A stretch of DNA of 64,000 bases. Origin: Lacrimispora sp. BS-2. GTDB lineage: Bacteria > Bacillota > Clostridia > Lachnospirales > Lachnospiraceae. The stretch covers positions 1,736,001 to 1,800,000 of the forward strand of contig NZ_CP157940.1 in assembly GCF_040207125.1 (NCBI RefSeq), read 5' to 3'. Both the position numbers and the translations under genes were made by a program. Below the pieces are notes generated by a model. That model did not search any database. It was given only the letters and a program-made list of their open reading frames with translations, and was not told the DNA's origin. Of this stretch, positions 44,072 through 52,041 are shown one piece after another (the first letter of the stretch is position 1; each line of letters opens with the position of its first letter).

Positions 44072-44550
44072 TACCGGCCACCGCCTTTATACAAGAGCAG
44101 TTCCATGGCATCGCTTTCCTTATCCTCCCCATTCTCAGCCACAATGCGGCTTCTGGAGGAGGGGGTAAGTCCAAACTGCTCACAGAACCGGTTCATGATT
44201 TTCAGATAGGTCTGAGCAATGGAAACCTGCGGCACCTGCTGCCAATAACCGGAAGGTGTCTTTACGATGGTTCCATGCTGCGTAATAAATTCCTCTGCCT
44301 CTTTCCACCGGGCATATGCCTGACAGTATCCGGCAAAAGCCGCCATATCAATCTCAGTGAGGATGCCAAGCTGCTCCATCTGCTTTGCCATACGCTTCCA
44401 TTCCTTTTTCGCTTCCTCCTCCAGCCAGACCGGACAGCGTGGAGCCTTCTTATCCGGTTTTGGCTCCTGTGTGTTTAAACTCCGCTTTCCCGGATTCCCC
44501 TCCAGTACTTTTACCGCCGTAGGCTTTGGTTTTCTACCGCTCTGTGCCAT
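44071..44550 (-). CDS. Terminase small subunit (P27 family)
   Basis: Recognises the packaging site and loads the large subunit. From ATG 44550 (GGGGAGGTGGAGCAG upstream) it reads MAQSGRKPKPTAVKVLEGNPGKR, the hallmark N-terminus of the P27 family, with later KKEWKRMAKQMEQLGILTEI and AAFAGYCQAYARWKEAE. A frame extension to 44622 merely translates the upstream hairpin. Confidence 0.94.
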   Translation of the reverse strand: MAQSGRKPKPTAVKVLEGNPGKRSLNTQEPKPDKKAPRCPVWLEEEAKKEWKRMAKQMEQLGILTEIDMAAFAGYCQAYARWKEAEEFITQHGTIVKTPSGYWQQVPQVSIAQTYLKIMNRFCEQFGLTPSSRSRIVAENGEDKESDAMELLLYKGGGR

Positions 44551-44586
44551 CTGCTCCACCTCCCCTCTGTGTTTCCGGCAAAAGAA

Positions 44587-44607
44587 AAGAGCCTCCGAAG
44601 AAGCTCT
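44587..44607 (-). terminator. UUCG hairpin before the terminase genes
   Basis: On the minus strand AGAGCTTC-TTCG-GAGGCTCT is an eight-pair stem with a UUCG loop, followed by TTTC. It lies between the cyclotransferase-like gene and the small terminase gene and closely matches the hairpin before the portal gene. Confidence 0.6.
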
Positions 44608-44632
44608 GATTCCTTGATTCATCAGCTTATTT

Positions 44633-45067
44633 TTATGGACAGCTTTCCTTCAAAGCACGTTTTAATATAAAGTCATCAAATCCATATTTGATATAAGCCC
44701 TCTCCAGAATCCCGTAATAATTGTAACTCGGCTTAATTTGTGGGTTTCTCTCATCCATGATGTAAACCATAGCGTTGCATGTCTCTCCGTTTACAAGAAT
44801 CGGCAGTTCCTTTTTATAATAAAACTTCGGACACCCTTCATAGCGGTCCAGTCTCCGTTCATCTTCCCTGCTGATTTCCCAAATCAGAACCGGAACATGA
44901 CTCCCTTCCTCCGGTTCAATCGTAGCGTAGGCTCGATCCTTAGCGCCTTTGAACAGCAGCCGGTGACTTTCCACAACTGACGTACCAACAACTCTTGCAG
45001 CCGGGCACCTGTGTGCCATCTGTTCCTCATCCATGTTACTTCCATAAGCAATATACAGTTTCGTCAT
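44633..45067 (-). CDS. Gamma-glutamylcyclotransferase-like (AIG2/GGCT fold) protein
   Basis: A 144-residue protein of the GGCT/AIG2 family, which releases 5-oxoproline from gamma-glutamyl compounds. Marks: LYIAYGSNMDEEQMAHRCP at the N-terminus, the substrate loop after VVGTSVVESHRLLFKG, WEISREDERRLDRYEGCP with the conserved acidic residues, and FYYKKELPI. The start at 45067 follows AGGAAGATGCTAT. It is encoded next to an amidoligase, a pairing described for systems that make and remove amide-linked modifications. Confidence 0.85.
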   Translation of the reverse strand: MTKLYIAYGSNMDEEQMAHRCPAARVVGTSVVESHRLLFKGAKDRAYATIEPEEGSHVPVLIWEISREDERRLDRYEGCPKFYYKKELPILVNGETCNAMVYIMDERNPQIKPSYNYYGILERAYIKYGFDDFILKRALKESCP

Positions 45068-45112
45068 ATAGCATCTTCCTTTCCTTTTTATAGTTAGTTC
45101 TCCCTCCTGCCA

Positions 45113-45142
45113 CCCCAAGAGCGGTCAAGCCGCCACTTGGGG
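45113..45142. other. Strong intercistronic hairpin
   Basis: CCCCAAG (45113-45119) pairs with CTTGGGG (45136-45142), and inside it GCGG (45121-45124) with CCGC (45130-45133). There is no T-run. It sits between the amidoligase and cyclotransferase-like genes and may stabilise or separate the messages. Confidence 0.5.
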
Positions 45143-45155
45143 GAAGGTTATGTAC

Positions 45156-46049
45156 TTATGCCCCGTGTCTCCAGGCTGAGTTTCCATCGAGATGTTTTAA
45201 AAAGTGCAGCCTGCAGGTCTTAAACTCGTCTCCAATGAGTCCAAGCCGAAGCATCCAGCACCGGAATGCGTATTTCTCGTTGTCGGTAACCGTCCGACTT
45301 GGAGATGCTGATTTCTGTGCCAGTGCCTGGTGGCTGACCGCCAGACAGAACTGAATGTATGCCTTGACCTTCCCGGCATGAGTGGTGCTGTTGAAAAGCC
45401 GGAACTCCACCGTTCCCTTAGTGAAGGTGGCATGCAGGTTCAGTCCATGGTAGCGGGTAGAATTATAATGCTTATTCCGGTTGCTGTTGGGGTCTTCCGC
45501 ATACCAAAGATCCTTAAGCTCTGCCATCGTCTTCGGCTTTTTCTTGTTAATAGTTTCAATCAGCTTCTCATTCACTTTCTTGCAGTAGGAAAGCCTCCTT
45601 GGGTCAATCTGCAGGGCTTTGTAGAGAATATCCTCTTTGCTGGCAATGATGTTCACCATATTCCGCAATGTCTGCGGGGTGAACCGGCTGGCATCCACAT
45701 GAATGTGAATCCCGCATTTCTCGCTGGCAAATGCCCCTTTGTGACGGAGCTGCCGGATGATATTCTGCAAATCCGGGATATCTTCGTAGGTAAGAATGGG
45801 ACTGACAATCTCTGTTTTGTAAGTGTCATCCGCACTTACGATTCTCCCCTGCACCCTCTTCTTTGCCATGATGCTGGAATCGTAGGTAGCTTTCCAAATC
45901 CTGCCCTTCCGGTCTGTTGCCTCGTAGGTTTCGTAATAGGTTCCTGCATAACAGCTTTCAGTCCCGAAACACTCTGCAATTACCGCTGCTGCTGTTTCCC
46001 TGGTAATCCCTGTCAGTTCAATCTCAATCCCGAATTTCTGTGTTTTCAT
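45156..46049 (-). CDS. Phage amidoligase (COOH-NH2 ligase family)
   Basis: Putative ATP-dependent ligase that joins a carboxyl to an amine, proposed for this family to tag proteins or make peptides. Marks: KFGIEIELTGITRE at the start, CGIHIHVDASRFTP, YHGLNLHATF, KGTVEFRLFNSTTH. The start at 46049 follows AGGAGG; the frame extends to 46175 without a family match. Residues 257-297 (NEKYAFRCWMLRLG...GNSAWR) form a C-terminal module that is shared with the product of the neighbouring upstream gene. With that partner and the cyclotransferase-like protein it makes a three-gene set placed before the terminase genes. Confidence 0.85.
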   Translation of the reverse strand: MKTQKFGIEIELTGITRETAAAVIAECFGTESCYAGTYYETYEATDRKGRIWKATYDSSIMAKKRVQGRIVSADDTYKTEIVSPILTYEDIPDLQNIIRQLRHKGAFASEKCGIHIHVDASRFTPQTLRNMVNIIASKEDILYKALQIDPRRLSYCKKVNEKLIETINKKKPKTMAELKDLWYAEDPNSNRNKHYNSTRYHGLNLHATFTKGTVEFRLFNSTTHAGKVKAYIQFCLAVSHQALAQKSASPSRTVTDNEKYAFRCWMLRLGLIGDEFKTCRLHFLKHLDGNSAWRHGA

Positions 46050-46109
46050 ATATTTATGCGCCTCCTGTGCTTTCTTCGTTTTTTCTGGTATCATATTGAG
46101 CAGGCTCAA

Positions 46110-46137
46110 TAAGCGTAGTCTATTAATCACTCTGAAA
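46110..46137 (-). promoter_or_regulatory. Conserved box upstream of amidoligase
   Basis: On the minus strand CAGAGTGATTAATAGACTACG repeats the box in front of the recombinase operon (AAGAGTGATTAATAGACTACC) and, with changes, that before the 301-aa gene. The -35 side is not conserved here, so the box itself may be a protein site. Confidence 0.45.
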
Positions 46138-46270
46138 GCACATTTTATCCAGTTAATCCGGCGCATAATGTACACAAAAATTTGGGTGGAATCTGCCCAT
46201 CAATCGTGTGTTTTTACGGGTTTCTTCTATATTTATAATAAGGCAGGAAACCATGTGTTTAAGCCGCTTT

Positions 46271-47176
46271 CTAAGGTTCTTCCTTCTCCTCTGTAATTCC
46301 GGTTTCTTCTGAAAGCAGTTGGTTTACCAAATCATTCATCAGGGTATCTTCCTCAGTTTCTGCCTGCCCTAAAACTTCCTGCTCCGCCTGTTTCCGGGCT
46401 TCAGCCCTCTGGCGGCTTCGTACCTTTGCCCTTTCAATCTCCTCCGGAGTGCGGAAAGCAGAATGCCCTTTTAAATTGGCAAGCATCACCTGACGTATCT
46501 TTTTCCCCTCTGTCCCGCCAAGACCCAGGCGTAAAAGCCAGATGCGCATATAATACTTCTCGTTCTCTGCAATGGTTTCTGCCGGATTCACCCGCTTGCT
46601 GTCTAAGGCTGCCGCGCACATACTCGATGCCAGTTTTGCATAAGCTCCCATGTCCTCCTCATTTTCAGAAAATGGAAATGCCTCAAACACAATCTCGTCC
46701 TCTGTAAAATAAAAGCCTTTGTTCCGCTCATTCCCTTTACAGGAATGGAGCAATTCCAGGAATTCTCCTCTACACTCCGGCTCTGTCTCCTGCAATTTTA
46801 CAAGGAACTCATCATTTACCTGGAAAGCTTTTCTCCCAACGGCTTTGTTTAAAAGGTACTGTTTGCTATGGATCATGAAGACCAGGTTCTTCAAACTCAG
46901 TCCCGTATGCTCTCCCATAGGAATCTTAATCTCCAAACCCTCTGTCTCCTCTTCCCTTTCCACGAGTCCTCTTTCCACCAGACCAGCAAGAATCATTTCC
47001 TCCAGTTTCTCATCCCCGTCCGGGAGTTCTACCTCGCCGGTCCGGTTTACAATGCATTTCCCAATCTGGTATCCGCAGCTTGGAACACCCAGGTACCGGG
47101 AACTCTCCCCTGTAATTTCGCAGATTGCCTTGACAACGTCTTTCCTGTTTTCCGTAATTGTTATAATTTTCTTCAT
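46271..47176 (-). CDS. Partner of the phage amidoligase, unknown function
   Basis: A 301-residue protein. It begins MKKIITITENRKDVVKAICE and reads like a viral or plasmid accessory protein sometimes labelled virulence-related. Residues 205-242 match the C-terminus of the adjacent amidoligase at 21 of 38 positions (NEKY, R-W, LRLGL, SA-R conserved). A charged helical tail of 59 residues follows. No catalytic motif. The shared module suggests that both bind the same target or that the partner is itself the substrate. The start follows CGGAGGTAAAGGCTT. A promoter-like site lies just upstream. Confidence 0.65.
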   Translation of the reverse strand: MKKIITITENRKDVVKAICEITGESSRYLGVPSCGYQIGKCIVNRTGEVELPDGDEKLEEMILAGLVERGLVEREEETEGLEIKIPMGEHTGLSLKNLVFMIHSKQYLLNKAVGRKAFQVNDEFLVKLQETEPECRGEFLELLHSCKGNERNKGFYFTEDEIVFEAFPFSENEEDMGAYAKLASSMCAAALDSKRVNPAETIAENEKYYMRIWLLRLGLGGTEGKKIRQVMLANLKGHSAFRTPEEIERAKVRSRQRAEARKQAEQEVLGQAETEEDTLMNDLVNQLLSEETGITEEKEEP

Positions 47177-47206
47177 AAGCCTTTACCTCCGTTTTTTTGG
47201 TACTAC

Positions 47207-47236
47207 ATAAATCACTCTAAACGGGTGTAAAGTCAA
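47207..47236 (-). promoter_or_regulatory. Promoter-like site of the amidoligase module
   Basis: TTGACT (47231-47236), 18 bases, ATTTAT (47207-47212), with the flanks TTGACTTTACACC and GAGTGATTTATGTAGTACC. Spacing and sequence mirror the site before the recombinase operon (22035-22064). Confidence 0.5.
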
Positions 47237-47258
47237 TGCAATTCTCCATCTTTCCAGA

Positions 47259-48575
47259 TTATTTTTCATTCTTTCGGAAGCCATAGTTATCAACCGTTTC
47301 ACAGGATTCCGGCAGTGCCATCGCCACTGCATAAGCCACCGTAGCAGTCACCGCATTCCCTGCCTGCTTGTAAAGCTGGGATTCGGAATTGACTGCTGCC
47401 GCCCTCTCATACAATGTATCCGGAAATCCCTGCAGCCGGAAACACTCACGTGGCGTCAGTCTGCGGATGCGTCCGCATTTTAAGACGGTTCCCATCTGGC
47501 AGCCCGTGTCCAATGTCTGGGAACATCCTTTACCCACACGCCCTCTCCGGGTTACACTTTTGGGATATGCCAGACAGATTCCATCACCGGGATGGGCAAT
47601 GTCATATCCCTGCTTTGTTCCATTTCGGATAGGAATTTCTACTTTATCCTCCTGCATTGATTTTTTACATAGGTAGACACCGTGCCGGTCTTGGCCTGTC
47701 AGCGTAAACATCGGCTCACCGTCCTCTTTCATCCACCTGCCATTCTGCCGCTTCTCTATCCTTTCCGGTGTCAGAACCGCATGGACTTCCATCACACCAG
47801 AATTACTGGCACGATAGTTGATAATACCTTCGTTATATCTGGCCTGGATACATCTTGCCACTTCTGTGACCTTAGGGCGGCTGCACTGGTCAATGAAATA
47901 CAGCCCCGTCATTGCTCCCATTCCTCCGCCATTAGCCCCAAGGGTAACCGATACCCCGTCCGGATTATAAACCCGATATCCCTGCATACCCCCTATAACC
48001 TGTTCAAGAGTTCTTCCGTCTTCTCCGGTGACAGATAATATTTTCCGTCTGCCTCTGCTTCTAAGATTTGCGATAAGGAACACCCTCTCCCGGTTCTGCG
48101 GGACTCCGAAATCCTTGGAGTTGAGCACCTGCCATCTTGTGTCATACCCTGCTTCATCCATTTCAGACAAAACAGCGGCAAAATCGAATCCTCCATTAAC
48201 TGAGAGCAGGTTCTTAACGTTCTCAACAAGTAAGTATGTGGGTTTACCACCTTCTTCTTTGCCTTTGACAAGGTCAATGATGTTGTAATAGATTCCACTT
48301 CGCTTTCCACGCAGTCCCCGCTGTTTCCCGGCAACGGAAATGTCCTGACATGGGAATCCGAAGCACCAGATATCTGCGTAAGGCACATTCTCCGGCTTAA
48401 GTTCTGTGATATCATCTGCAAACCACTCTCCCTTTGTGTCGTACATGGCTTCATAGGAAGCCCTGGCATATTTGTCATACTCACAGTAACCGATACATTT
48501 ATGTCCTGCATTTTCCAGCCCAAGCCGGAATCCTCCGATACCTGAGCATAAATCAAGGAAGGTCAACTGCTTCAT
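47259..48575 (-). CDS. Phage DNA (cytosine-5)-methyltransferase
   Basis: A 438-residue C5-methyltransferase. Motif I is LDLCSGIGGFRLGLENAG, the catalytic FPCQDISVAG has Cys76, ENV is at 118-120, motif VIII is VPQNRERVFLI, and the C-terminus has RLTPRECFRLQGFPD and QAGNAV. It differs clearly from the island enzyme. It probably protects phage DNA from restriction. The start at 48575 overlaps the end of the other methyltransferase gene by 23 bases, so they are co-translated. Confidence 0.93.
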   Translation of the reverse strand: MKQLTFLDLCSGIGGFRLGLENAGHKCIGYCEYDKYARASYEAMYDTKGEWFADDITELKPENVPYADIWCFGFPCQDISVAGKQRGLRGKRSGIYYNIIDLVKGKEEGGKPTYLLVENVKNLLSVNGGFDFAAVLSEMDEAGYDTRWQVLNSKDFGVPQNRERVFLIANLRSRGRRKILSVTGEDGRTLEQVIGGMQGYRVYNPDGVSVTLGANGGGMGAMTGLYFIDQCSRPKVTEVARCIQARYNEGIINYRASNSGVMEVHAVLTPERIEKRQNGRWMKEDGEPMFTLTGQDRHGVYLCKKSMQEDKVEIPIRNGTKQGYDIAHPGDGICLAYPKSVTRRGRVGKGCSQTLDTGCQMGTVLKCGRIRRLTPRECFRLQGFPDTLYERAAAVNSESQLYKQAGNAVTATVAYAVAMALPESCETVDNYGFRKNEK

Positions 48576-49809
48576 CAGCTCCACCTTCCCTTTTCAATTC
48601 CTCATATTTTATTTTCTGTCCGCTGCGGATGACAAAGACCTGCTCCGCTGAACCGACCTGCTCCACATAACGGCTCACAATAACATCCACGAACTTCTCA
48701 TCCAGTTCTGCCATATAGCAGATGCGGTTGGTCTGTTCACATGCAACAAGCGTAGAACCGGAACCTCCAAAGGGATCCAGAATGATACAGTTACTCATGC
48801 AGGAATTCTGGATTGGATACGCCACAAGTCCCACCGGTTTCATGGTCGGATGATCCTTTGACTGCTTAGGACGGTCAAACTCCCAGATGGTGGTCTGCTT
48901 CCGGTCGGAATACCAGTTATGTTTCCCGCCCTTTTTCCAGCCAAACAGAACCGGCTCGTGCTGCCACTGGTAAGGGCTCCTTCCAAGGACCAGACTCTGC
49001 TTTTTCCAGATGCAGGTACCTGACAGATAAAATCCTGCTGCCTTGAATGCGCTGCGGAAATTTAATCCTTCCGTGTCGGCGTGGAATACATAGATAGATG
49101 CGTCCTGCTCCATACTCGCTTCCATATTTACAAAAGCGGCAAAGAGGAATTGATAAAACTTTTTATCCTCCATGTGGTCATTCTGAATGCTCCCAGCAGT
49201 TCCCTCATAATTCACATTGTAAGGAGGATCAGTTACCACCAGATTTGCCTTCTTCCCATCCATCAGCAAATCATACGTTTCCGGCAGAGTGGAATTACCG
49301 CATACCAGCCTATGCCTGCCAAGCTGCCACACATCTCCCTGCTTTGCCACTGCCGGTTTCTGCAGCTCCGCATCCACATCAAAGTCATCTTCGGTGATAT
49401 TTTTGTCATGGACCGTATTAAAAAGCTGTTCAATCTCCGGCGGTTCAAATCCGGTGAACGCCACATCGAAATCGGATTCCTGCAAATCCCGAATCAAGTC
49501 TGCCAGCAGTTCCTTATTCCATTCACCCGTAATTTTATTCAGGGCAATATTGAGTGCTTTCTCCTTGGTCTTATCAATCTCCACCACGATACAGTCAATT
49601 TCCTCATACCCCAAATCGGATAAAACCGTAACCCGCTGATGACCGCCAATGATGGTCAGGTCAGAATTAACAATGACCGGCTCCACATACCCAAACTCCT
49701 CGATGGAACGTTTGATTTTTTCATATTCCTTATCCCCTAGCTTTAGCTTCTTCCTCGGATTATAAGAAGCAGGTACCAGGTTCTTGATTTTAATTCTCTG
49801 AAACTCCAT
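48553..49809 (-). CDS. ParB-domain / DNA N-methyltransferase fusion
   Basis: A 418-residue phage protein. Residues 5-110 form a ParB/Srx-like domain (NLVPASYNPRKK, IIGGHQRV at 53-60). Then comes an AdoMet-dependent adenine-N6 or cytosine-N4 methyltransferase with DPPY at 194-197 and DPFGGSGST at 345-353, the beta-class order. The start at 49809 has GGAGGGGAGAAGAGA upstream. Together with the C5 enzyme it would modify phage DNA twice over. The ParB-like part may guide it or link it to packaging. Confidence 0.93.
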   Translation of the reverse strand: MEFQRIKIKNLVPASYNPRKKLKLGDKEYEKIKRSIEEFGYVEPVIVNSDLTIIGGHQRVTVLSDLGYEEIDCIVVEIDKTKEKALNIALNKITGEWNKELLADLIRDLQESDFDVAFTGFEPPEIEQLFNTVHDKNITEDDFDVDAELQKPAVAKQGDVWQLGRHRLVCGNSTLPETYDLLMDGKKANLVVTDPPYNVNYEGTAGSIQNDHMEDKKFYQFLFAAFVNMEASMEQDASIYVFHADTEGLNFRSAFKAAGFYLSGTCIWKKQSLVLGRSPYQWQHEPVLFGWKKGGKHNWYSDRKQTTIWEFDRPKQSKDHPTMKPVGLVAYPIQNSCMSNCIILDPFGGSGSTLVACEQTNRICYMAELDEKFVDVIVSRYVEQVGSAEQVFVIRSGQKIKYEELKREGGADEAVDLP

Positions 49810-50239
49810 TCTCTTCTCCCCTCCAGAACCTGTATTTGATGTAGCAGTTGTGACAGCAGTATTTCCGTTTTCGGTTTCCATAGGAAATAAACTCCCTGTC
49901 ACAGTGCGCACAGGTCATTGTGTATAATGCGGTATCCTTTTGCTCAGAAATCTCCGGGTGTACCCTCCACCATCTTCTCCGGCAGGTTTCCGAACAGAAC
50001 TTCTTCGGACGCCCGGTGGCAGACTGCTCTATTTCCTTTCCACAGTACAAGCAGGCTTTGCCCTGGGAAATCTGTTCCGATACATTCTTTTCCAAAGCTG
50101 CTGCGTATCCAGCCATTCCTTGGCTCCTGCAGTAATTTCGGACAATGTCACGGGACAGCCCTGCCTCCGTGGCAATCCTCCGGTAGCCTAAACCTTTCAG
50201 TCTCAGTTCCCGGATTATGGTTTCCTGCACCTCTGTCAT
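49790..50239 (-). CDS. Helix-turn-helix, Cys-rich phage regulator-like protein
   Basis: A 149-residue protein common upstream of phage methyltransferase genes. Residues 1-40 form a resolvase-like helix-turn-helix (IIRELRLKGLGYRRIATEAG, LSRDIVRNYCRSQ). Two zinc-binding Cys clusters follow (CLYCGKEIEQ...FCSETCRRRW and CAHCDREF...YCCHNCY). Likely a DNA- or RNA-binding regulator. The start at 50239 lies ten bases after AGGAGG. Confidence 0.75.
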   Translation of the reverse strand: MTEVQETIIRELRLKGLGYRRIATEAGLSRDIVRNYCRSQGMAGYAAALEKNVSEQISQGKACLYCGKEIEQSATGRPKKFCSETCRRRWWRVHPEISEQKDTALYTMTCAHCDREFISYGNRKRKYCCHNCYIKYRFWRGEENGVSEN

Positions 50240-50261
50240 TTCCTTTCGCACCTCCTTACAG

Positions 50262-50308
50262 AAAAAACCGGGAAAAGCAGATAATTTCTGTCTTTTCTCG
50301 GCTTAAAA
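50262..50308 (-). terminator. Imperfect hairpin upstream of the regulator-like gene
   Basis: On the minus strand GCCGAGAAAAG...CTTTTCCCGGT pairs around a 15-base loop and is followed by TTTTTTCTG. It fits a terminator or attenuator in front of the packaging-side operon. Confidence 0.5.
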
Positions 50309-50400
50309 ACATGGATTTCCGGTACTTTTTGGCAAAATCCCCTCTAAGCAATTCAGCGAAAATCATATATTTATGTACAATAAGGCACCTATTATCCTAT

Positions 50401-50470
50401 CCCCCCTGACGGTTTCTGCGAAAATTCCCGTCATGGGGGGCGGCGGTTTCCAGGGGGCGGGGTTCTGGAG
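50401..50470. other. G-rich palindromic region, candidate packaging (cos) or control site
   Basis: CCCCCCTGACGG (50401-50412) is matched by CCGTCATGGGGGG (50428-50440, one extra base). Immediately after it GGCGG, GGGGG and GGGG tracts run to about 50466 and could form a G-quadruplex. The block is very GC-rich in an otherwise AT-leaning phage and has no gene. It lies near the HNH gene and in the same part of the genome as the terminases, where cos sites of such phages are often found. Confidence 0.35.
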
Positions 50471-50628
50471 ATTCGGACTCCCCCTCCCCTTCTTCTCTCC
50501 CACAAATTCACAACCTGAACAATTATAACGGATAATATTTGTCTACGTTTCACTCCCAAATTAACTGGATAATTTGTTGTTTTTGATTTACTATGGCTCT
50601 ACCAAAAGAAAGAAGGAGGAAATACTTT

Positions 50629-50865
50629 ATGAAAACAAAGCAAATGAAAGTTCTTTATGCCAGCCGTTCAAACTCCAAAAGATATACTGGCGGTAATACT
50701 TATACCTGCACGCCAAAGATATCTATGGAAGGAAAGTGGCTGGAGGAATTGGGATTCCATATCGGGGACGCAATCCAGGTATTCTATGAGGACAACTGCA
50801 TCCGCATCGCTCCCGCCATGGTATGTGAAGAACAGGCACAGTACGAAGCAGAGCCGGATAGATGA
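50629..50865 (+). CDS. SymE-family toxin-like protein
   Basis: A 78-residue protein encoded against the flow of the prophage. The AbrB/MazE-like SymE core is clear: KISMEGKWLEELGFHIGDAI and VFYEDNCIRIAP. SymE of E. coli is an SOS-induced protein tied to RNA cleavage and kept down by an antisense RNA. The start at 50629 follows AGGAGG at 9 bases. No LexA-like box was identified with confidence. Whether it is a toxin here is unproven. Confidence 0.8.
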   Translation: MKTKQMKVLYASRSNSKRYTGGNTYTCTPKISMEGKWLEELGFHIGDAIQVFYEDNCIRIAPAMVCEEQAQYEAEPDR

Positions 50866-50982
50866 AAAAGAAGAGATAACATTCAGAACTGAAAGTTCCC
50901 TTCTCATATCTCATTTCAAACACCCTGCCCTTTTCACCTTTTCCCGGTCCAAGATACTGCAAAAACAAAAAAACATTCAGAT

Positions 50983-51013
50983 GAGAAGCCCTGGGAACCT
51001 CCCAAGGCTTCTC
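50983..51013. terminator. Bidirectional terminator between symE-like and HNH genes
   Basis: GAGAAGCCcTGGG (50983-50995) pairs with CCCAaGGCTTCTC (51001-51013). The minus strand meets a run of seven T about 10 bases later. It lies between two convergent genes. Confidence 0.6.
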
Positions 51014-51017
51014 TCTG

Positions 51018-51371
51018 TCAGTATTTGTATTCCTGATAACGGTCTTCCGTCATCGTCTTTCTGTCATGGCAATTCTTACACAGTGCCTGCCAGTTGGACT
51101 CATCCCAGAACAATTCTTCCTTTCCACGGTGCGGAATAATATGGTCCACAACGGTGGCTTTCACCAGCTTCCCACGTTCCCGGCACCGGACACACAGCGG
51201 ATGTTCTTTCAGATACCTGCGCCTGGCTTTCCGCCAGCGTCCGTTATAGCCCCTCTCTGATGCTCCGGCACGCTCTGTCTGATACAGATAGCTGTGTTCT
51301 TCACAATAGGCTGACTCTGTCAGGTTCGGACATCCCGGATACCTGCAGGGCTTCTTCGGCTTTCTCGGCAT
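51018..51371 (-). CDS. Phage HNH endonuclease
   Basis: A 117-residue HNH nuclease of the kind that works with terminases in cos phages. Marks: Cys-rich head (CRYPGCPNL...CEEH), HPLCVRCRERGK, VVDHIIPHRG with the catalytic His, and WQALCKNCHDRKT. In relatives it lies directly before the small terminase; here about 6.5 kb of methyltransferase and amidoligase genes separate them. Confidence 0.92.
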   Translation of the reverse strand: MPRKPKKPCRYPGCPNLTESAYCEEHSYLYQTERAGASERGYNGRWRKARRRYLKEHPLCVRCRERGKLVKATVVDHIIPHRGKEELFWDESNWQALCKNCHDRKTMTEDRYQEYKY

Positions 51372-51555
51372 CTGAATTCACTCCTTCCGTATGTAGTGGC
51401 AGGGTGAAAGGATAAGTCCCTGCCAGTGCAACGGCATGAAAAAAAGCCTCATGGAATTAAATCCACAAGACTCTTTACATTTCTTCGCAGCTTAATCATA
51501 GCACAGGATCCGGTAAACTTTCAATCAACTCATTGTCTACACTTAGTCTACCCAT
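51372..51555. other. Short non-coding gap
   Basis: Contains no gene. It is the leader of the HNH gene and the region after the sigma-like regulator. A regulated late promoter would be expected here, but none could be fixed by eye. Confidence 0.3.
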
Positions 51556-52041
51556 TCAGCTTAACAAATAGGAATCTGTCTGCTGCCCCCGCAGTTCATA
51601 AATCCGGTTCAGTTCCTCCACGGCTTTCTTCCTGTACTTTCCAACCATGGCATGGCTTACATTGTATTTTATCATTAGCTCCTGCCAGCTTGCCTGTTCT
51701 ATAATCATATCCCATATAATCTCAGGCAGACGACCACTCAGTTGGCGAATAGCATATTCCAGGAAATCCATTTCTTCTTTTATCTGTTTATAACGTCCCA
51801 GTAAAAAATCAAACCACTCATCATCCAACCTTTCCTTTACCTGTCTGTAAACCATGGCGGTCATTCCTGTTTTATCGGAAGTACCGCTGGTTTGTACACG
51901 CTCACCCTGTGGTTTTGAAAAACACATGCTCTCGATAACGTCCTCATATCGAATTCCCTGGAATCTGCCCAACTCAAATTCTAACAAGATCAGGTTACGT
52001 TTCCACTCCCGGTATTCTTTAAAGATTCTTTCCACATCCAT
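51556..52041 (-). CDS. Sigma-70-like late transcription regulator (DUF1492/ArpU-type)
   Basis: A 161-residue helical protein (MDVERIFKEYREWKRNLILL ...) ending in a helix-turn-helix of sigma region 4 type: WQELMIKYNVSHAMVGKYRKKAVEEL. Proteins like this sit at the end of early operons in Firmicutes phages and switch on late genes. The start at 52041 has GGAGGTATCCGGG upstream and overlaps the helicase gene end by 23 bases. Confidence 0.8.
   Translation of the reverse strand: MDVERIFKEYREWKRNLILLEFELGRFQGIRYEDVIESMCFSKPQGERVQTSGTSDKTGMTAMVYRQVKERLDDEWFDFLLGRYKQIKEEMDFLEYAIRQLSGRLPEIIWDMIIEQASWQELMIKYNVSHAMVGKYRKKAVEELNRIYELRGQQTDSYLLS

Noticed and set aside
45330..46112. 260-aa plus-strand frame opposite the amidoligase gene
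   Set aside because: No ribosome site, no family resemblance, and the minus-strand amidoligase motifs are unmistakable.
49081..49639. Long plus-strand frames opposite the ParB-methyltransferase
   Set aside because: Antisense shadows of a well-supported gene.
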